DNA of 6,012 bases from Kiritimatiellia bacterium (GTDB lineage: Bacteria; Verrucomicrobiota; Kiritimatiellia; UBA8416; JAIOPI01). The notes beneath the pieces were generated by a model. It did no database searches and was not told where the DNA came from. It saw only the letters and a program-made list of their open reading frames with translations. This document shows positions 1 to 5,700 of the stretch, in pieces (positions within the stretch are counted from its first letter, which is position 1; every line of letters begins with the position of its first letter). Location: the NCBI GenBank assembly GCA_028822745.1, contig JAPKCZ010000146.1:1-6012 (forward strand). The letters run 5' to 3'. The translations under genes and the position numbers were made by a program.

Positions 1-155
1 TCCCCTTGGAGTGGTCGGTTACTGATCCGGGACAAGGCCATATCATCCCTGCAGGCGGTGATACCGCCGTGTACAGGAACGATGTCAAAGACGGAGCCAA
101 CGTGGTCAAGGTGCGAGACCAAGCAGGGCGGGAAGGCTTCGCAACGATTAACTGA
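1..155 (+). CDS. C-terminal end of an Ig-like-domain protein (5' truncated by window)
   Basis: The first complete codon is at position 3, and the frame reads 50 codons to a TGA at 153-155. The peptide contains LEWSVTDPGQGHI, then GGDTAVYRND, then GANVVKVRDQAGREG. This alternation of short beta-strand-like segments with the 'NVVKVRDQ.G' ending resembles the last strands of bacterial Ig-like (Big-type) domains at the C-termini of secreted or surface proteins of PVC bacteria. The catalytic or main part of the protein lies outside the window, so its function cannot be given. The other two frames are worse: one stops within the first 30 bases, and the third runs past the stop without recognisable composition. 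The gene converges on the minus-strand esterase gene, with 58 bp between their stop codons. The family call rests on the look of the peptide only. Confidence 0.6.
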   Translation, partial: PLEWSVTDPGQGHIIPAGGDTAVYRNDVKDGANVVKVRDQAGREGFATIN

Positions 156-213
156 GCCAGCCTTCGCTCTCCAGTGCGTTGCGAGACTACGGCTTTGCGT
201 GCTGGCGCTTTCC

Positions 214-2421
214 TTACTCAAGCATCCAAGTGCCTTCGGGATTCTTGCTTAGGGTGAGGCTGGCGGGGAAGATGTAATTCGGATCACCTCGGTCGAGCAG
301 TGTTTGGATGAGGGTGCGTAAGTTGGGGTGGGGCGTTGCCGTTAGTGTCTGTCCATCCACCAATACGGTTACGTTTTTGGTCAGGTCGAGCATCTGCGGA
401 TTGAGATAGAATCGTACAAAGTTTCCGATCTCCAGAACCGTGATGCTGTTTGACGATTTGTCGAATTCGGCAACAATGCGTTTGGCGTCGAGCGGGACGT
501 CTTTGTCATAACGATCGAGACCCAACCAGTAATGCATCTTGCTCTTCTCAGTGGTAGGCCAGAATCCGGCGTGGAGGTCGCCGCTTCTGTCGACCACTGT
601 ACCGCAGTCCCAGATGACCTTCTTGGGCGTCGGGTTACGCGTGTAATTGTCGAGCCAGTGGATGGCGTTGGCATTCACGTTGGTCGTTGACGCATTCGCT
701 TCTTTCTCTAACCACTCGGAGGGATTGGCAAACACCTTCTGGGGTGCGCCGTCCGGGGCGTGGTCCATGAACCCATGTCCGCGCCCGGCATGGACGTAGG
801 TTGCATGCGTATAGTGCTCTGGATGCGTTGCACGTAGGGCCTCAATTTTGACATGATATTCCGCGGCGACTTTGTTGCGTCGGTAGGCGGCATCACGCGC
901 GCCGACTTGTATCAAAAACGCAAGCGATGCGTAGTTGTCGGGTCGCACGCCGTTAGGGTGGCCAGCGGACATGGCCGCACCTGCCCAGCGATCCGGCGCC
1001 CTGGCTGGAATGCTATACGCGGCATCTCCGCCAGCGCTGTACCCGAGGAGATACACTTTGTTGGGGTCCACGTTTTCAAACACGACCATGTTCTCGATGA
1101 TTCTGTCGTAACAGGCATACGATTCGCTCACATGATGAAGGTTAAATGTGTCCACCACGCCTCGAGGAGCAAGGTAAATGCCGGAGGTAACGCTATTCAG
1201 GTAATAGACCTTCATATGCTCCCACTGTGAATTGTTCACGTAGGACGGCACCCCGCCACCACCATGCAGCGCGATATAGAGCGGATAGCCACCAGCGGGC
1301 TTTTCGCCTACACGGGTATAGGCGTAACGCATGGTTTTCCCATTGTAGCTTACGGCCTTGTCCTTATGTTCCTTGCCGCGTATCGCGCTGGCCTTGATCT
1401 CTTTACTGTATTTTCTCCAGACGAGATCGACCACTTGCTCAAGCTGCTGAGCGGGTAGGGCGATGTCGGCTTTGCCCAGCAGGGCCAGTAATGGTTCTTC
1501 GGACAGACGTTTTTTCACCGAATCGATCGTCGCTGTCCGCTTACTGTCGGCTGCATAGCTGTCCGTAACGTCTATTGCCGAGACATAGGTGATGCTTCTG
1601 TCCCACACCAACGGGAAATGCAGCCCCGTTCGTTTGAAAGACGTGGCATAGATGGCGCGATTGACATCGCCTGCGATCTGTTGACTGGCTTTCGTCTTGA
1701 ACCATGCCCGATTAAGCGTAGAGGACTCGGCCGCGCCGAGAAAGTGCCATCCGTTGTCCCAGATCTCCACCCATGTATGGTTACCAGGGGACGCTGCCCA
1801 CTGCGGCGTACCGACGACACGAGCCGGGACACCCAGCGCGCGACATGCGTCCACCATCATAATCGAAAGCCCTGTGCACGATGCTGTGCTGGCGGCAATG
1901 GATTCCAATGGACTCTGGTCGGGCTTCGGCCGGGCGCGAGAGTATCGAACGTTGAGTCGATCAAAGACGGCCTTGTTCAGAATCACGGCGACCTCGCCCT
2001 TGGTCGTGCAGTCGGCGACCGATGCTTTGAAATCCTCAAAAAATATCTTGCGCCACGCATCGCGCTGTTCATTCAGACTGGCGTAGGGCAGGACATTGTT
2101 TAGGAAAAGATCGTCGGGCACATCTTTGGCCCACGCGAACTGTTCGCGTGCCTTGAATGCATACGTGATGTGCTCAGCAAGAAAATCGGCGCCTAGGTTG
2201 CTCGCGTCATGATCGGGCATGTTCTCGATTAGGAAATCCGCAGCCGCGTGCTGATGCTCGGGCAAGCGGTTATAGAGCGCTGAGAGCTCGGCGTTTTCTT
2301 TAGCGGCTTGCGGTATCGCGATCGCCGCTTGTTGCGGACATATCGGGCCAAAACAAACGGCAAGCAGCATTGCCCTTAAGGCCCAACGTTGTGGGTATAT
2401 GTTTATGTCATCCAATTGCAT
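214..2421 (-). CDS. Predicted exported transglutaminase-like / alpha-beta hydrolase (esterase) fusion protein
   Basis: Protein of 735 residues when started at the ATG at 2421. The open frame extends to 2565, but residues added there look non-coding and partly lie antisense to the DUF1080 relic. Starting at 2421 gives a signal-peptide-like N-terminus: Arg16, a hydrophobic stretch MLLAVCFGPIC from residue 18, and possible cleavage after AIA near 35. No good ribosome site precedes it; the ATG at 2370 is an alternative. Residues about 40-290 form a transglutaminase-like domain: Cys182 in ASCTGLS, His215 in GNHTWVEIW, and Glu232 in GAAE where classical enzymes have Asp. Residues about 380-575 are an alpha/beta hydrolase: oxyanion loop HGGGG 386-390, nucleophile Ser462 in GYSAGG, probable Asp510 and His549 (GRGHGF). 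A beta-rich tail of about 145 residues follows. Likely a secreted or periplasmic esterase or peptidase-like enzyme; substrate unknown. Transcribed alone, convergent with the gene at 1-155. Confidence 0.85.
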   Translation of the reverse strand: MQLDDINIYPQRWALRAMLLAVCFGPICPQQAAIAIPQAAKENAELSALYNRLPEHQHAAADFLIENMPDHDASNLGADFLAEHITYAFKAREQFAWAKDVPDDLFLNNVLPYASLNEQRDAWRKIFFEDFKASVADCTTKGEVAVILNKAVFDRLNVRYSRARPKPDQSPLESIAASTASCTGLSIMMVDACRALGVPARVVGTPQWAASPGNHTWVEIWDNGWHFLGAAESSTLNRAWFKTKASQQIAGDVNRAIYATSFKRTGLHFPLVWDRSITYVSAIDVTDSYAADSKRTATIDSVKKRLSEEPLLALLGKADIALPAQQLEQVVDLVWRKYSKEIKASAIRGKEHKDKAVSYNGKTMRYAYTRVGEKPAGGYPLYIALHGGGGVPSYVNNSQWEHMKVYYLNSVTSGIYLAPRGVVDTFNLHHVSESYACYDRIIENMVVFENVDPNKVYLLGYSAGGDAAYSIPARAPDRWAGAAMSAGHPNGVRPDNYASLAFLIQVGARDAAYRRNKVAAEYHVKIEALRATHPEHYTHATYVHAGRGHGFMDHAPDGAPQKVFANPSEWLEKEANASTTNVNANAIHWLDNYTRNPTPKKVIWDCGTVVDRSGDLHAGFWPTTEKSKMHYWLGLDRYDKDVPLDAKRIVAEFDKSSNSITVLEIGNFVRFYLNPQMLDLTKNVTVLVDGQTLTATPHPNLRTLIQTLLDRGDPNYIFPASLTLSKNPEGTWMLE

Positions 2422-2530
2422 GTAACTCAGAAATGTTTTAGGGACGGTGTCATAGCTCGGCGTGTGAGTCAAATATGTTGGGTCGACAAGGAGGATCCTC
2501 TGTCCCCGCGCAGCCTCTCGGTAGCGTTGA

Positions 2531-2695
2531 CGGCACTGGGCAATTGTTGGACCCACAACGCACAAGGAACTTCCCGTCTACAAGCCACACGGCGATGATG
2601 TCATCGTCCTGCAGGACCACAACAATGACACGCGTTTTCGAAACATCTGGATCCGCGAAATGGACCTGACAAAAACGGATAGCAAAACGGAATGA
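2531..2695 (+). pseudogene. 3' relic of a 3-keto-disaccharide hydrolase (DUF1080) gene
   Basis: In the plus frame ending at the TGA at 2693-2695, 54 codons read RHWAIVGPTTHKELPVYKPH, then GDDVIVLQDHNNDTRFRNIW, then IREMDLTKTDSKTE. The run LQDH-N--xRFRNIWIRE is the hallmark C-terminal signature of the 3-keto-disaccharide hydrolase (formerly DUF1080) fold, and GPTTHKE is the segment that precedes it in the family. Upstream the frame is closed by TGA at 2528-2530 and TAG at 2522-2524, and no other frame clearly continues the domain. Intact members have roughly 200 or more residues, so only the last strands survive. No start codon or ribosome site serves this fragment. It lies on the opposite strand to the genes on both sides, directly beside a mobile-like repeat, which fits gene decay or a deletion at this locus. 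Intact family members are usually secreted and act on glycans. Confidence 0.75.
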
Positions 2696-2731
2696 CGACC
2701 ATCCATTATGTAAAGCCAAAGGTTTACCACC

Positions 2732-2740
2732 CGCTACGCT
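2732..2740 (+). repeat. Left copy of 9-bp direct repeat CGCTACGCT (probable target-site duplication)
   Basis: CGCTACGCT occurs here and again at 3012-3020, exactly bracketing the palindromic element at 2741-3011. Two identical 9-mers at the two borders of an inverted-repeat unit are what transposition leaves behind. The dinucleotide TG lies between the repeat and the terminal inverted repeat on both sides. Confidence 0.65.
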
Positions 2741-2742
2741 TG

Positions 2743-2757
2743 TTCGCGTCAACTTAA
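2743..2757 (+). repeat. Left terminal inverted repeat of the palindromic element
   Basis: TTCGCGTCAACTTAA is the exact reverse complement of 2995-3009. It lies two bases inside the left direct repeat and marks the outer edge of the element. Confidence 0.8.
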
Positions 2758-2778
2758 GGAATTGCGGCATGCGTCTAT

Positions 2779-2791
2779 GGCCTGAAAGGCC
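2779..2791 (+). repeat. Hairpin block A, left arm
   Basis: GGCCT-GAA-AGGCC forms a 5-bp stem with a GAA loop. The right-arm counterpart (2963-2975), read on the minus strand, is GCGCT-GAA-AGCGC. It differs at two stem positions, each with a matching change on the other side of the stem, so pairing is kept while sequence has changed. Confidence 0.65.
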
Positions 2792-2801
2792 TACACGTAC
2801 G

Positions 2802-2823
2802 AGCCCAGGGCAACGCCCTAGGT
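2802..2823 (+). repeat. Palindromic block B, left arm
   Basis: This 22-bp block contains CCCAGGGC-AA-CGCCCTAGG and can fold on itself with one imperfect position. The right arm (2931-2952) carries its reverse complement with a single difference that makes that copy a perfect palindrome. Confidence 0.75.
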
Positions 2824-2841
2824 AGCGTGAAATGGAACAAA

Positions 2842-2865
2842 TTAGCCCTGAAAGGGCGGGATATA
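2842..2865 (+). repeat. Palindromic block C, left arm
   Basis: This 24-bp block begins TTAGCCCTGAAAGGGCG and ends GATATA. The inner part GCCCT-GAA-AGGGC folds into a 5-bp GC-rich hairpin with a GAA loop, the same loop as block A. Its reverse complement is at 2889-2912 with one mismatch. Confidence 0.75.
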
Positions 2866-2888
2866 CGCCGATTCCCTATGCCGCTTAC

Positions 2889-2912
2889 TATATCTCGCCC
2901 TTTCAGGGCTAA
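2889..2912 (-). repeat. Palindromic block C, right arm
   Basis: Reverse complement of 2842-2865 with 23 of 24 positions matching; the inner hairpin is identical. It is separated from the left copy by the 23-bp centre of the element (2866-2888), which shows no further symmetry. Confidence 0.75.
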
Positions 2913-2930
2913 ACTCTCATTTCTTCCTCT

Positions 2931-2952
2931 ACCCAGGGCGTTGCCCTGGGCT
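2931..2952 (-). repeat. Palindromic block B, right arm
   Basis: Reverse complement of 2802-2823 with one mismatch. On the plus strand it contains CCCAGGGCGTTGCCCTGGG, a perfect 8-bp-arm palindrome around a short loop. Confidence 0.75.
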
Positions 2953-2962
2953 GGTATATACC

Positions 2963-2975
2963 GCGCTTTCAGCGC
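2963..2975 (-). repeat. Hairpin block A, right arm
   Basis: GCGCT-TTC-AGCGC on the plus strand is a 5-bp stem with a 3-base loop, the positional mirror of 2779-2791 about the element centre. Two stem pairs are exchanged relative to the left copy without loss of pairing. Confidence 0.65.
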
Positions 2976-2994
2976 TATGGGCGGACCGATGGCG

Positions 2995-3009
2995 TTAAGT
3001 TGACGCGAA
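2995..3009 (-). repeat. Right terminal inverted repeat of the palindromic element
   Basis: TTAAGTTGACGCGAA is the exact reverse complement of 2743-2757. Two bases (TG) separate it from the right copy of the flanking direct repeat. Confidence 0.8.
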
Positions 3010-3011
3010 TG

Positions 3012-3020
3012 CGCTACGCT
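3012..3020 (+). repeat. Right copy of 9-bp direct repeat CGCTACGCT
   Basis: Identical to 2732-2740 and in the same orientation. It borders the right end of the palindromic element as expected of a target-site duplication. A 9-bp match in a composition of roughly half GC at exactly both borders is unlikely to be chance, though a coincidence cannot be excluded from one copy. Confidence 0.65.
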
Positions 3021-3111
3021 GTAGACACGGAGCCGTTGTTGCTCTTCAGCCTTCGCGATGTCCTTCTCGTCTGCCGTGACACCCGCACTGTACCAAGCGC
3101 GGCGTGCCGCT

Positions 3112-3756
3112 CTAACGATCGGTCACTTCAGCGGCTTTGGCTAGGGCATCTTTGACCTGGTGCCTGATCACGTTCCATTGCTTGTCTGCAATCTGTTGTT
3201 TTGTGGCCAACCATGATCCACCAATGGCGCTGACGATCGGTAGCGAGAGGTAGTCGTTCATGTTGTCTAAGGTGATTCCACCTGTGGGGCAGAACTGAAC
3301 GCCGTGGGATGCATAAGGGCCTCCCATACTCTTGAGCGTGCTCACGCCGCCGGTCGCGCCTGCAGGAAAAAACTTCAATAACTTAAGCCCCATGGAAAGA
3401 CCGTGCTCGATATCCGAAGGTGTCATGACTCCAGGAATAAAGAGGGTGTCGTGTTTTTTGAAATAGTTGACCGTTGACGGGTTGAGGCCGGGTGCCAGGC
3501 CAAAACTGACGCCGACGTCGACACACATGCTCGCTTGCTCTGGCGAAACCACAGTGCCTGCCCCGACAAGCATTTCCGGAAACGCTTTGATAATGCGTAG
3601 AAGTGCTTCTTGAGCCGCTTCCGTACGGCACGTGATCTCAATGACATCCATGCCGCCGGCAAGCAAAGCCTCGGCGAGATGTTCGGCGTCGTTGGCGTCG
3701 TCGATCACGATGACGGGAATCACCGGACGTTTCAATAGTTCATCAATCATTGCCAT
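3112..3756 (-). CDS. eda: KDPG/KHG aldolase (2-dehydro-3-deoxy-phosphogluconate aldolase)
   Basis: Class I aldolase splitting 2-keto-3-deoxy-6-phosphogluconate into pyruvate and glyceraldehyde 3-phosphate (many members also act on 4-hydroxy-2-oxoglutarate); cytoplasmic. The 214-residue length is that of the family. Aligned by eye to E. coli Eda, the catalytic Glu is Glu40 in VIEITCRTE with Arg44, the GAGTV loop is 65-69, APG is 88-90, the Schiff-base lysine is Lys128 in LKFFPAGATGG, and the phosphate-binding CPTGGI is 156-161, with GGSW at 179-182. The start at 3756 follows GGGAG with a 4-nt gap; the ATG at 3750 would have a 10-nt gap and also fits. The frame stays open upstream to 3867, but that part overlaps the kinase gene and is not coding. 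It is the last gene of the operon, 37 nt after the kinase stop. Lys128 and Glu40 make the aldolase call secure; substrate preference (KDPG or KDPGal) cannot be read from this. Confidence 0.95.
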   Translation of the reverse strand: MAMIDELLKRPVIPVIVIDDANDAEHLAEALLAGGMDVIEITCRTEAAQEALLRIIKAFPEMLVGAGTVVSPEQASMCVDVGVSFGLAPGLNPSTVNYFKKHDTLFIPGVMTPSDIEHGLSMGLKLLKFFPAGATGGVSTLKSMGGPYASHGVQFCPTGGITLDNMNDYLSLPIVSAIGGSWLATKQQIADKQWNVIRHQVKDALAKAAEVTDR

Positions 3757-3760
3757 GTGT

Positions 3761-3765
3761 CTCCC
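3761..3765 (-). promoter_or_regulatory. Ribosome binding site of eda
   Basis: GGGAG on the minus strand lies 4 nt before the ATG at 3756 and 10 nt before the ATG at 3750. It rules out the longer upstream open frame as the start; either of these two ATGs can be used. Confidence 0.65.
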
Positions 3766-3793
3766 GTTTATGGATAGATGCGGTATTAGCAGG

Positions 3794-4885
3794 TTAGCGA
3801 TCGACACGCGCGCCTGCGCCCGCAACCAGTTTTTCGACGTCGCTGAGGGATGCCATCGTGGTATCACCTGGGGTGGTCATCGCCAAGGCACCATGTGCAG
3901 CGCCGTACTCAATGGCTTGGGCAGGATCGTTTAGAATCATCAGACCATAGATGAACCCTGATGCAAAGCTGTCCCCGCCGCCGACACGATCCATGATTTC
4001 CAGGTTGGGACGGTGAGTCGCTGTATAGAACGTTCCATCAACCCAGCACATTGCACCCCAGTCGTTGCGGGTTGCGGATTTGACGCTGCGAAGGGTTGTG
4101 GCGGTGGCTTTGAAGTTCGGAAAGGTTTTTACTGCTTTCGTAATCATTGCCTGAAACGCGTCGACATTAAGATCGGATAACGTGGCGTCCGTGCCTTCGA
4201 TGTCGAAACCAAGGCAGGCGGTGAAATCCTCTTCGTTACCGATCATAACATCGACGTGCTTGGCAATTTCGCGATTGACCTCACGACATCGTTCTAATCC
4301 ACCGAAGTCTTTCCAGAGGGAAGGGCGGTAGTTTAAATCGTATGAAACGATGGTGCCATGCTTTCTGGCGACCTTTGCGGCTTCGATGACCACCGCGCCG
4401 GTTGTTTCGGAGAGGGCCGCAAAAATGCCGCCGGTGTGAAACCAGCGTACGCCCAGTGTACCGAAGATGTATTCCCAATCAATATCCCCGACCTTGAGCT
4501 GTGATGCGGCCGTATGGCCACGGTCGGAGCACCCGACAGCGCCACGGACACCGAAGCCGCGTTCGGTGAAGTTTAGGCCATTTCGAACGCTGCGCCCGAT
4601 GCCATCACTGTCAACCCACCGAATTAGTGAGGTGTCGACACCCCCTTGGAGTATTAAGTCCTCCATGAGGTGACCCACTTCGTTTTCAGCAAACGCCGTT
4701 ACCACAGCCGCACGTTGAGCGAAACAACGTCGAAGCCCACGTGCAACATTGTATTCGCCGCCGCCTTCCCATGCCTGGAAACGACGCGCGGTTCGAATGC
4801 GGCCCTCGCCTGGGTCGAGGCGGAGCATGACTTCTCCCAGTGACAGGATGTCGTATCTGCATTCATCTATGGATTTAACATTCAT
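3794..4885 (-). CDS. kdgK: PfkB-family sugar kinase, probable 2-keto-3-deoxygluconate kinase
   Basis: Predicted to phosphorylate 2-keto-3-deoxygluconate with ATP to KDPG, the substrate of the aldolase encoded next; cytoplasmic. The 363 residues show the ribokinase/PfkB layout: LSLGEVMLRLDP at 14-25, the substrate-binding GGGEYNVARGL at 41-51, SYDLNYRPSLW at 181-191 (a segment typical of KDG kinases), GNEED at 216-220, and the C-terminal signature DRVGGGDSFASGF at 299-311 with catalytic Asp305. The anion hole reads GGGD rather than the commoner GAGD, which I believe is a normal variant in this subgroup. Slightly longer than usual (about 310-340). The ATG at 4885 follows GGGAG at a 10-nt gap and lies 20 nt after the reductase stop, so it is translated from the same message. 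A fructokinase-like specificity is the main alternative; pairing with eda favours KDG. Confidence 0.88.
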   Translation of the reverse strand: MNVKSIDECRYDILSLGEVMLRLDPGEGRIRTARRFQAWEGGGEYNVARGLRRCFAQRAAVVTAFAENEVGHLMEDLILQGGVDTSLIRWVDSDGIGRSVRNGLNFTERGFGVRGAVGCSDRGHTAASQLKVGDIDWEYIFGTLGVRWFHTGGIFAALSETTGAVVIEAAKVARKHGTIVSYDLNYRPSLWKDFGGLERCREVNREIAKHVDVMIGNEEDFTACLGFDIEGTDATLSDLNVDAFQAMITKAVKTFPNFKATATTLRSVKSATRNDWGAMCWVDGTFYTATHRPNLEIMDRVGGGDSFASGFIYGLMILNDPAQAIEYGAAHGALAMTTPGDTTMASLSDVEKLVAGAGARVDR

Positions 4886-4895
4886 ATGTCACGCG

Positions 4896-4900
4896 CTCCC
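4896..4900 (-). promoter_or_regulatory. Ribosome binding site of the sugar kinase
   Basis: GGGAG on the minus strand, 10 nt before the ATG at 4885, within the 20-nt gap after the reductase stop. It supports that ATG over a later one. Confidence 0.55.
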
Positions 4901-4905
4901 AATTT

Positions 4906-5679
4906 CTAAAGACGCTGTAGTGTTAAGCCGCCATCAACATAAACAACCTGCCCAGTAGCATAAGGCAAGTCCCCACGAGCCATAGCGGCCGTCAGTTTAG
5001 CAATGTCTTCGGGTAGCCCCCAGCGTTTCGTGACGCAAAGGTCAGTCTCTGCAATGAGTTTGTCGTATTTGTCGCTTACGCCCGCCGTCATGTCCGTTTT
5101 GATAATGCCTGGGCGGATTTCATACACAGGAATGTCATGTTCGCCGAGACGGGCCGCGAAGAGGCTGTTCATCATGCCAAAGGCTGCCTTCGATACGCAG
5201 TAGTCACCGCGGGTAGGGGACACGACCGTGGCTGAAATGGACCCAATGTTGATGATGCAACCGCCAAAACTACCGTCAGCGTTTTTCTGATCAATCATCC
5301 AATTGGCGACAGCCTGCGTCAGGAAATAGGGCCCTTGTAGATTAATCTTGAGAACCCATTCAAAACTCTCTTCCGTGGCCTCTAAGATATCAGCACGCGT
5401 CTTGGGTGCCACGCCGGCGTTGTTCACGAGTAGGTCGAGGCGTCCGAAATGTGACTTCGTTTCCTCAAGCAATGCGGCGCGATCTTCTGCGCAGGAGATA
5501 TCACCGGAGCAATAGAGCACGCTTGCACCCATGCCTTCGAGTTCCTGAATGGCATGCGCTACGTCTGCGTGCTTACTTCGACCGCTCAACACGAGGTCGA
5601 ATCCTTCTTGTGCGAGTCGTTTGGCAACACCGAAACCTATGCCGCGTCCGCCGCCTGTAACCAGTGCCACTCTTCTCAT
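4906..5679 (-). CDS. Short-chain dehydrogenase/reductase (FabG-like), probable keto-uronate reductase
   Basis: NAD(P)-dependent classical SDR of 257 residues, the usual family size. From the ATG at 5679: Rossmann motif TGGGRGIG at 8-15, NNAG at 86-89, catalytic Asn113 (KINLQGP), Ser147 in NIGSIS, Tyr160 and Lys164 in YCVSK, and the RPGIIKTDMT segment with a YVDGG C-terminal end. The charged SGRSK after the second strand suggests NADP(H) but is not decisive. Automated pipelines often name this type '3-ketoacyl-ACP reductase', yet no fatty-acid gene is near. It sits between a cupin protein (21-nt gap) and a KDG kinase (20-nt gap), so I infer reduction of a keto-deoxy-uronate such as DEH to KDG, or another sugar oxidation-reduction step. 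It is not a close look-alike of E. coli KduD. A TTG at 5685 is too near the ribosome site to be the start. Confidence 0.88.
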   Translation of the reverse strand: MRRVALVTGGGRGIGFGVAKRLAQEGFDLVLSGRSKHADVAHAIQELEGMGASVLYCSGDISCAEDRAALLEETKSHFGRLDLLVNNAGVAPKTRADILEATEESFEWVLKINLQGPYFLTQAVANWMIDQKNADGSFGGCIINIGSISATVVSPTRGDYCVSKAAFGMMNSLFAARLGEHDIPVYEIRPGIIKTDMTAGVSDKYDKLIAETDLCVTKRWGLPEDIAKLTAAMARGDLPYATGQVVYVDGGLTLQRL

Positions 5680-5686
5680 GATCAAT

Positions 5687-5692
5687 CCGCCT
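5687..5692 (-). promoter_or_regulatory. Ribosome binding site deciding the reductase start
   Basis: AGGCGG on the minus strand lies 7 nt before the ATG at 5679 but only 1 nt before the in-frame TTG at 5685. The spacing selects the ATG. Confidence 0.6.
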
Positions 5693-5700
5693 ATGTTTGC

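Larger units (their letters stand above)
2741..3011. mobile_element. MITE-like or dimeric REP-like palindromic element, 271 bp
   Basis: The element is one long imperfect palindrome centred near 2877. Mirrored pairs are: terminal repeats 2743-2757 and 2995-3009 (15 of 15); hairpin A 2779-2791 and 2963-2975; block B 2802-2823 and 2931-2952 (21 of 22); block C 2842-2865 and 2889-2912 (23 of 24). Spacings within the two arms are equal (18 bp between B and C on both sides) although the spacer bases differ, and a 23-bp centre separates the arms. Each block is itself a small palindrome (GGCCT-GAA-AGGCC; CCCAGGGC-AA-CGCCCTGGG; AGCCCTGAAAGGGC). A 9-bp direct repeat flanks the unit. It has no room for a transposase, so it would be moved in trans. 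Two REP units joined tail to tail explain it equally well. I recognise the GCCCTGAAAGGGC and CCCAGGGC motifs as repeats seen in several environmental bacteria but cannot name a family. Confidence 0.8.
2422..3111. other. Gene-free stretch between the esterase gene and eda
   Basis: This 690-bp region has no intact gene I can support. From left to right it holds: the upstream region of the esterase gene (2422-2530, no convincing sigma-70 promoter seen); the plus-strand 3-keto-disaccharide hydrolase relic (2531-2695); a short unexplained spacer; the palindromic element with its flanking 9-bp direct repeats (2732-3020); and about 90 bp downstream of eda with no convincing terminator. The last 90 bp is open in one minus-strand frame but lacks a start codon. 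Confidence 0.7.

Noticed and set aside
156..206. GCCAGC (156-161) and GCTGGC (201-206) as a shared terminator between the convergent genes
   Set aside because: The stem is only 6 bp with a 39-base loop and there is no T-run on either strand.
2445..2500. TTGACT and TATGAC upstream of the esterase gene as a sigma-70 promoter
   Set aside because: On the minus strand the two hexamer-like sequences are only 12 bp apart, too close to work together, and no better pair was found.
2422..2565. Extended N-terminus of the esterase protein (48 extra residues from the ATG at 2565)
   Set aside because: The added residues would bury the signal peptide, look unlike coding sequence, and their first part is antisense to the DUF1080 relic. 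No ribosome site precedes 2565.
2450..2770. 106-codon minus-strand open frame across the DUF1080 relic and the left end of the element
   Set aside because: Its middle is the antisense of the recognisable LQDH...FRNIWIRE signature and it starts inside the terminal repeat region; no known domain is seen.
2741..3011. CRISPR array made of the repeated GC-rich blocks
   Set aside because: The blocks are inverted, not direct, copies; there are only two of each, with no unique equal-length spacers in tandem and no cas genes.
3093..3110. GC-rich hairpin just downstream of eda as a Rho-independent terminator
   Set aside because: On the minus strand GCGGC and GCCGC could pair, but the loop would be 2 bases and no T-tract follows.
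3757..3867. Longer eda reading frame starting at 3867
   Set aside because: It overlaps the kinase 3' end by 74 bp, adds residues with no counterpart in KDPG aldolases, and the GGGAG ribosome site lies immediately before the internal ATGs.
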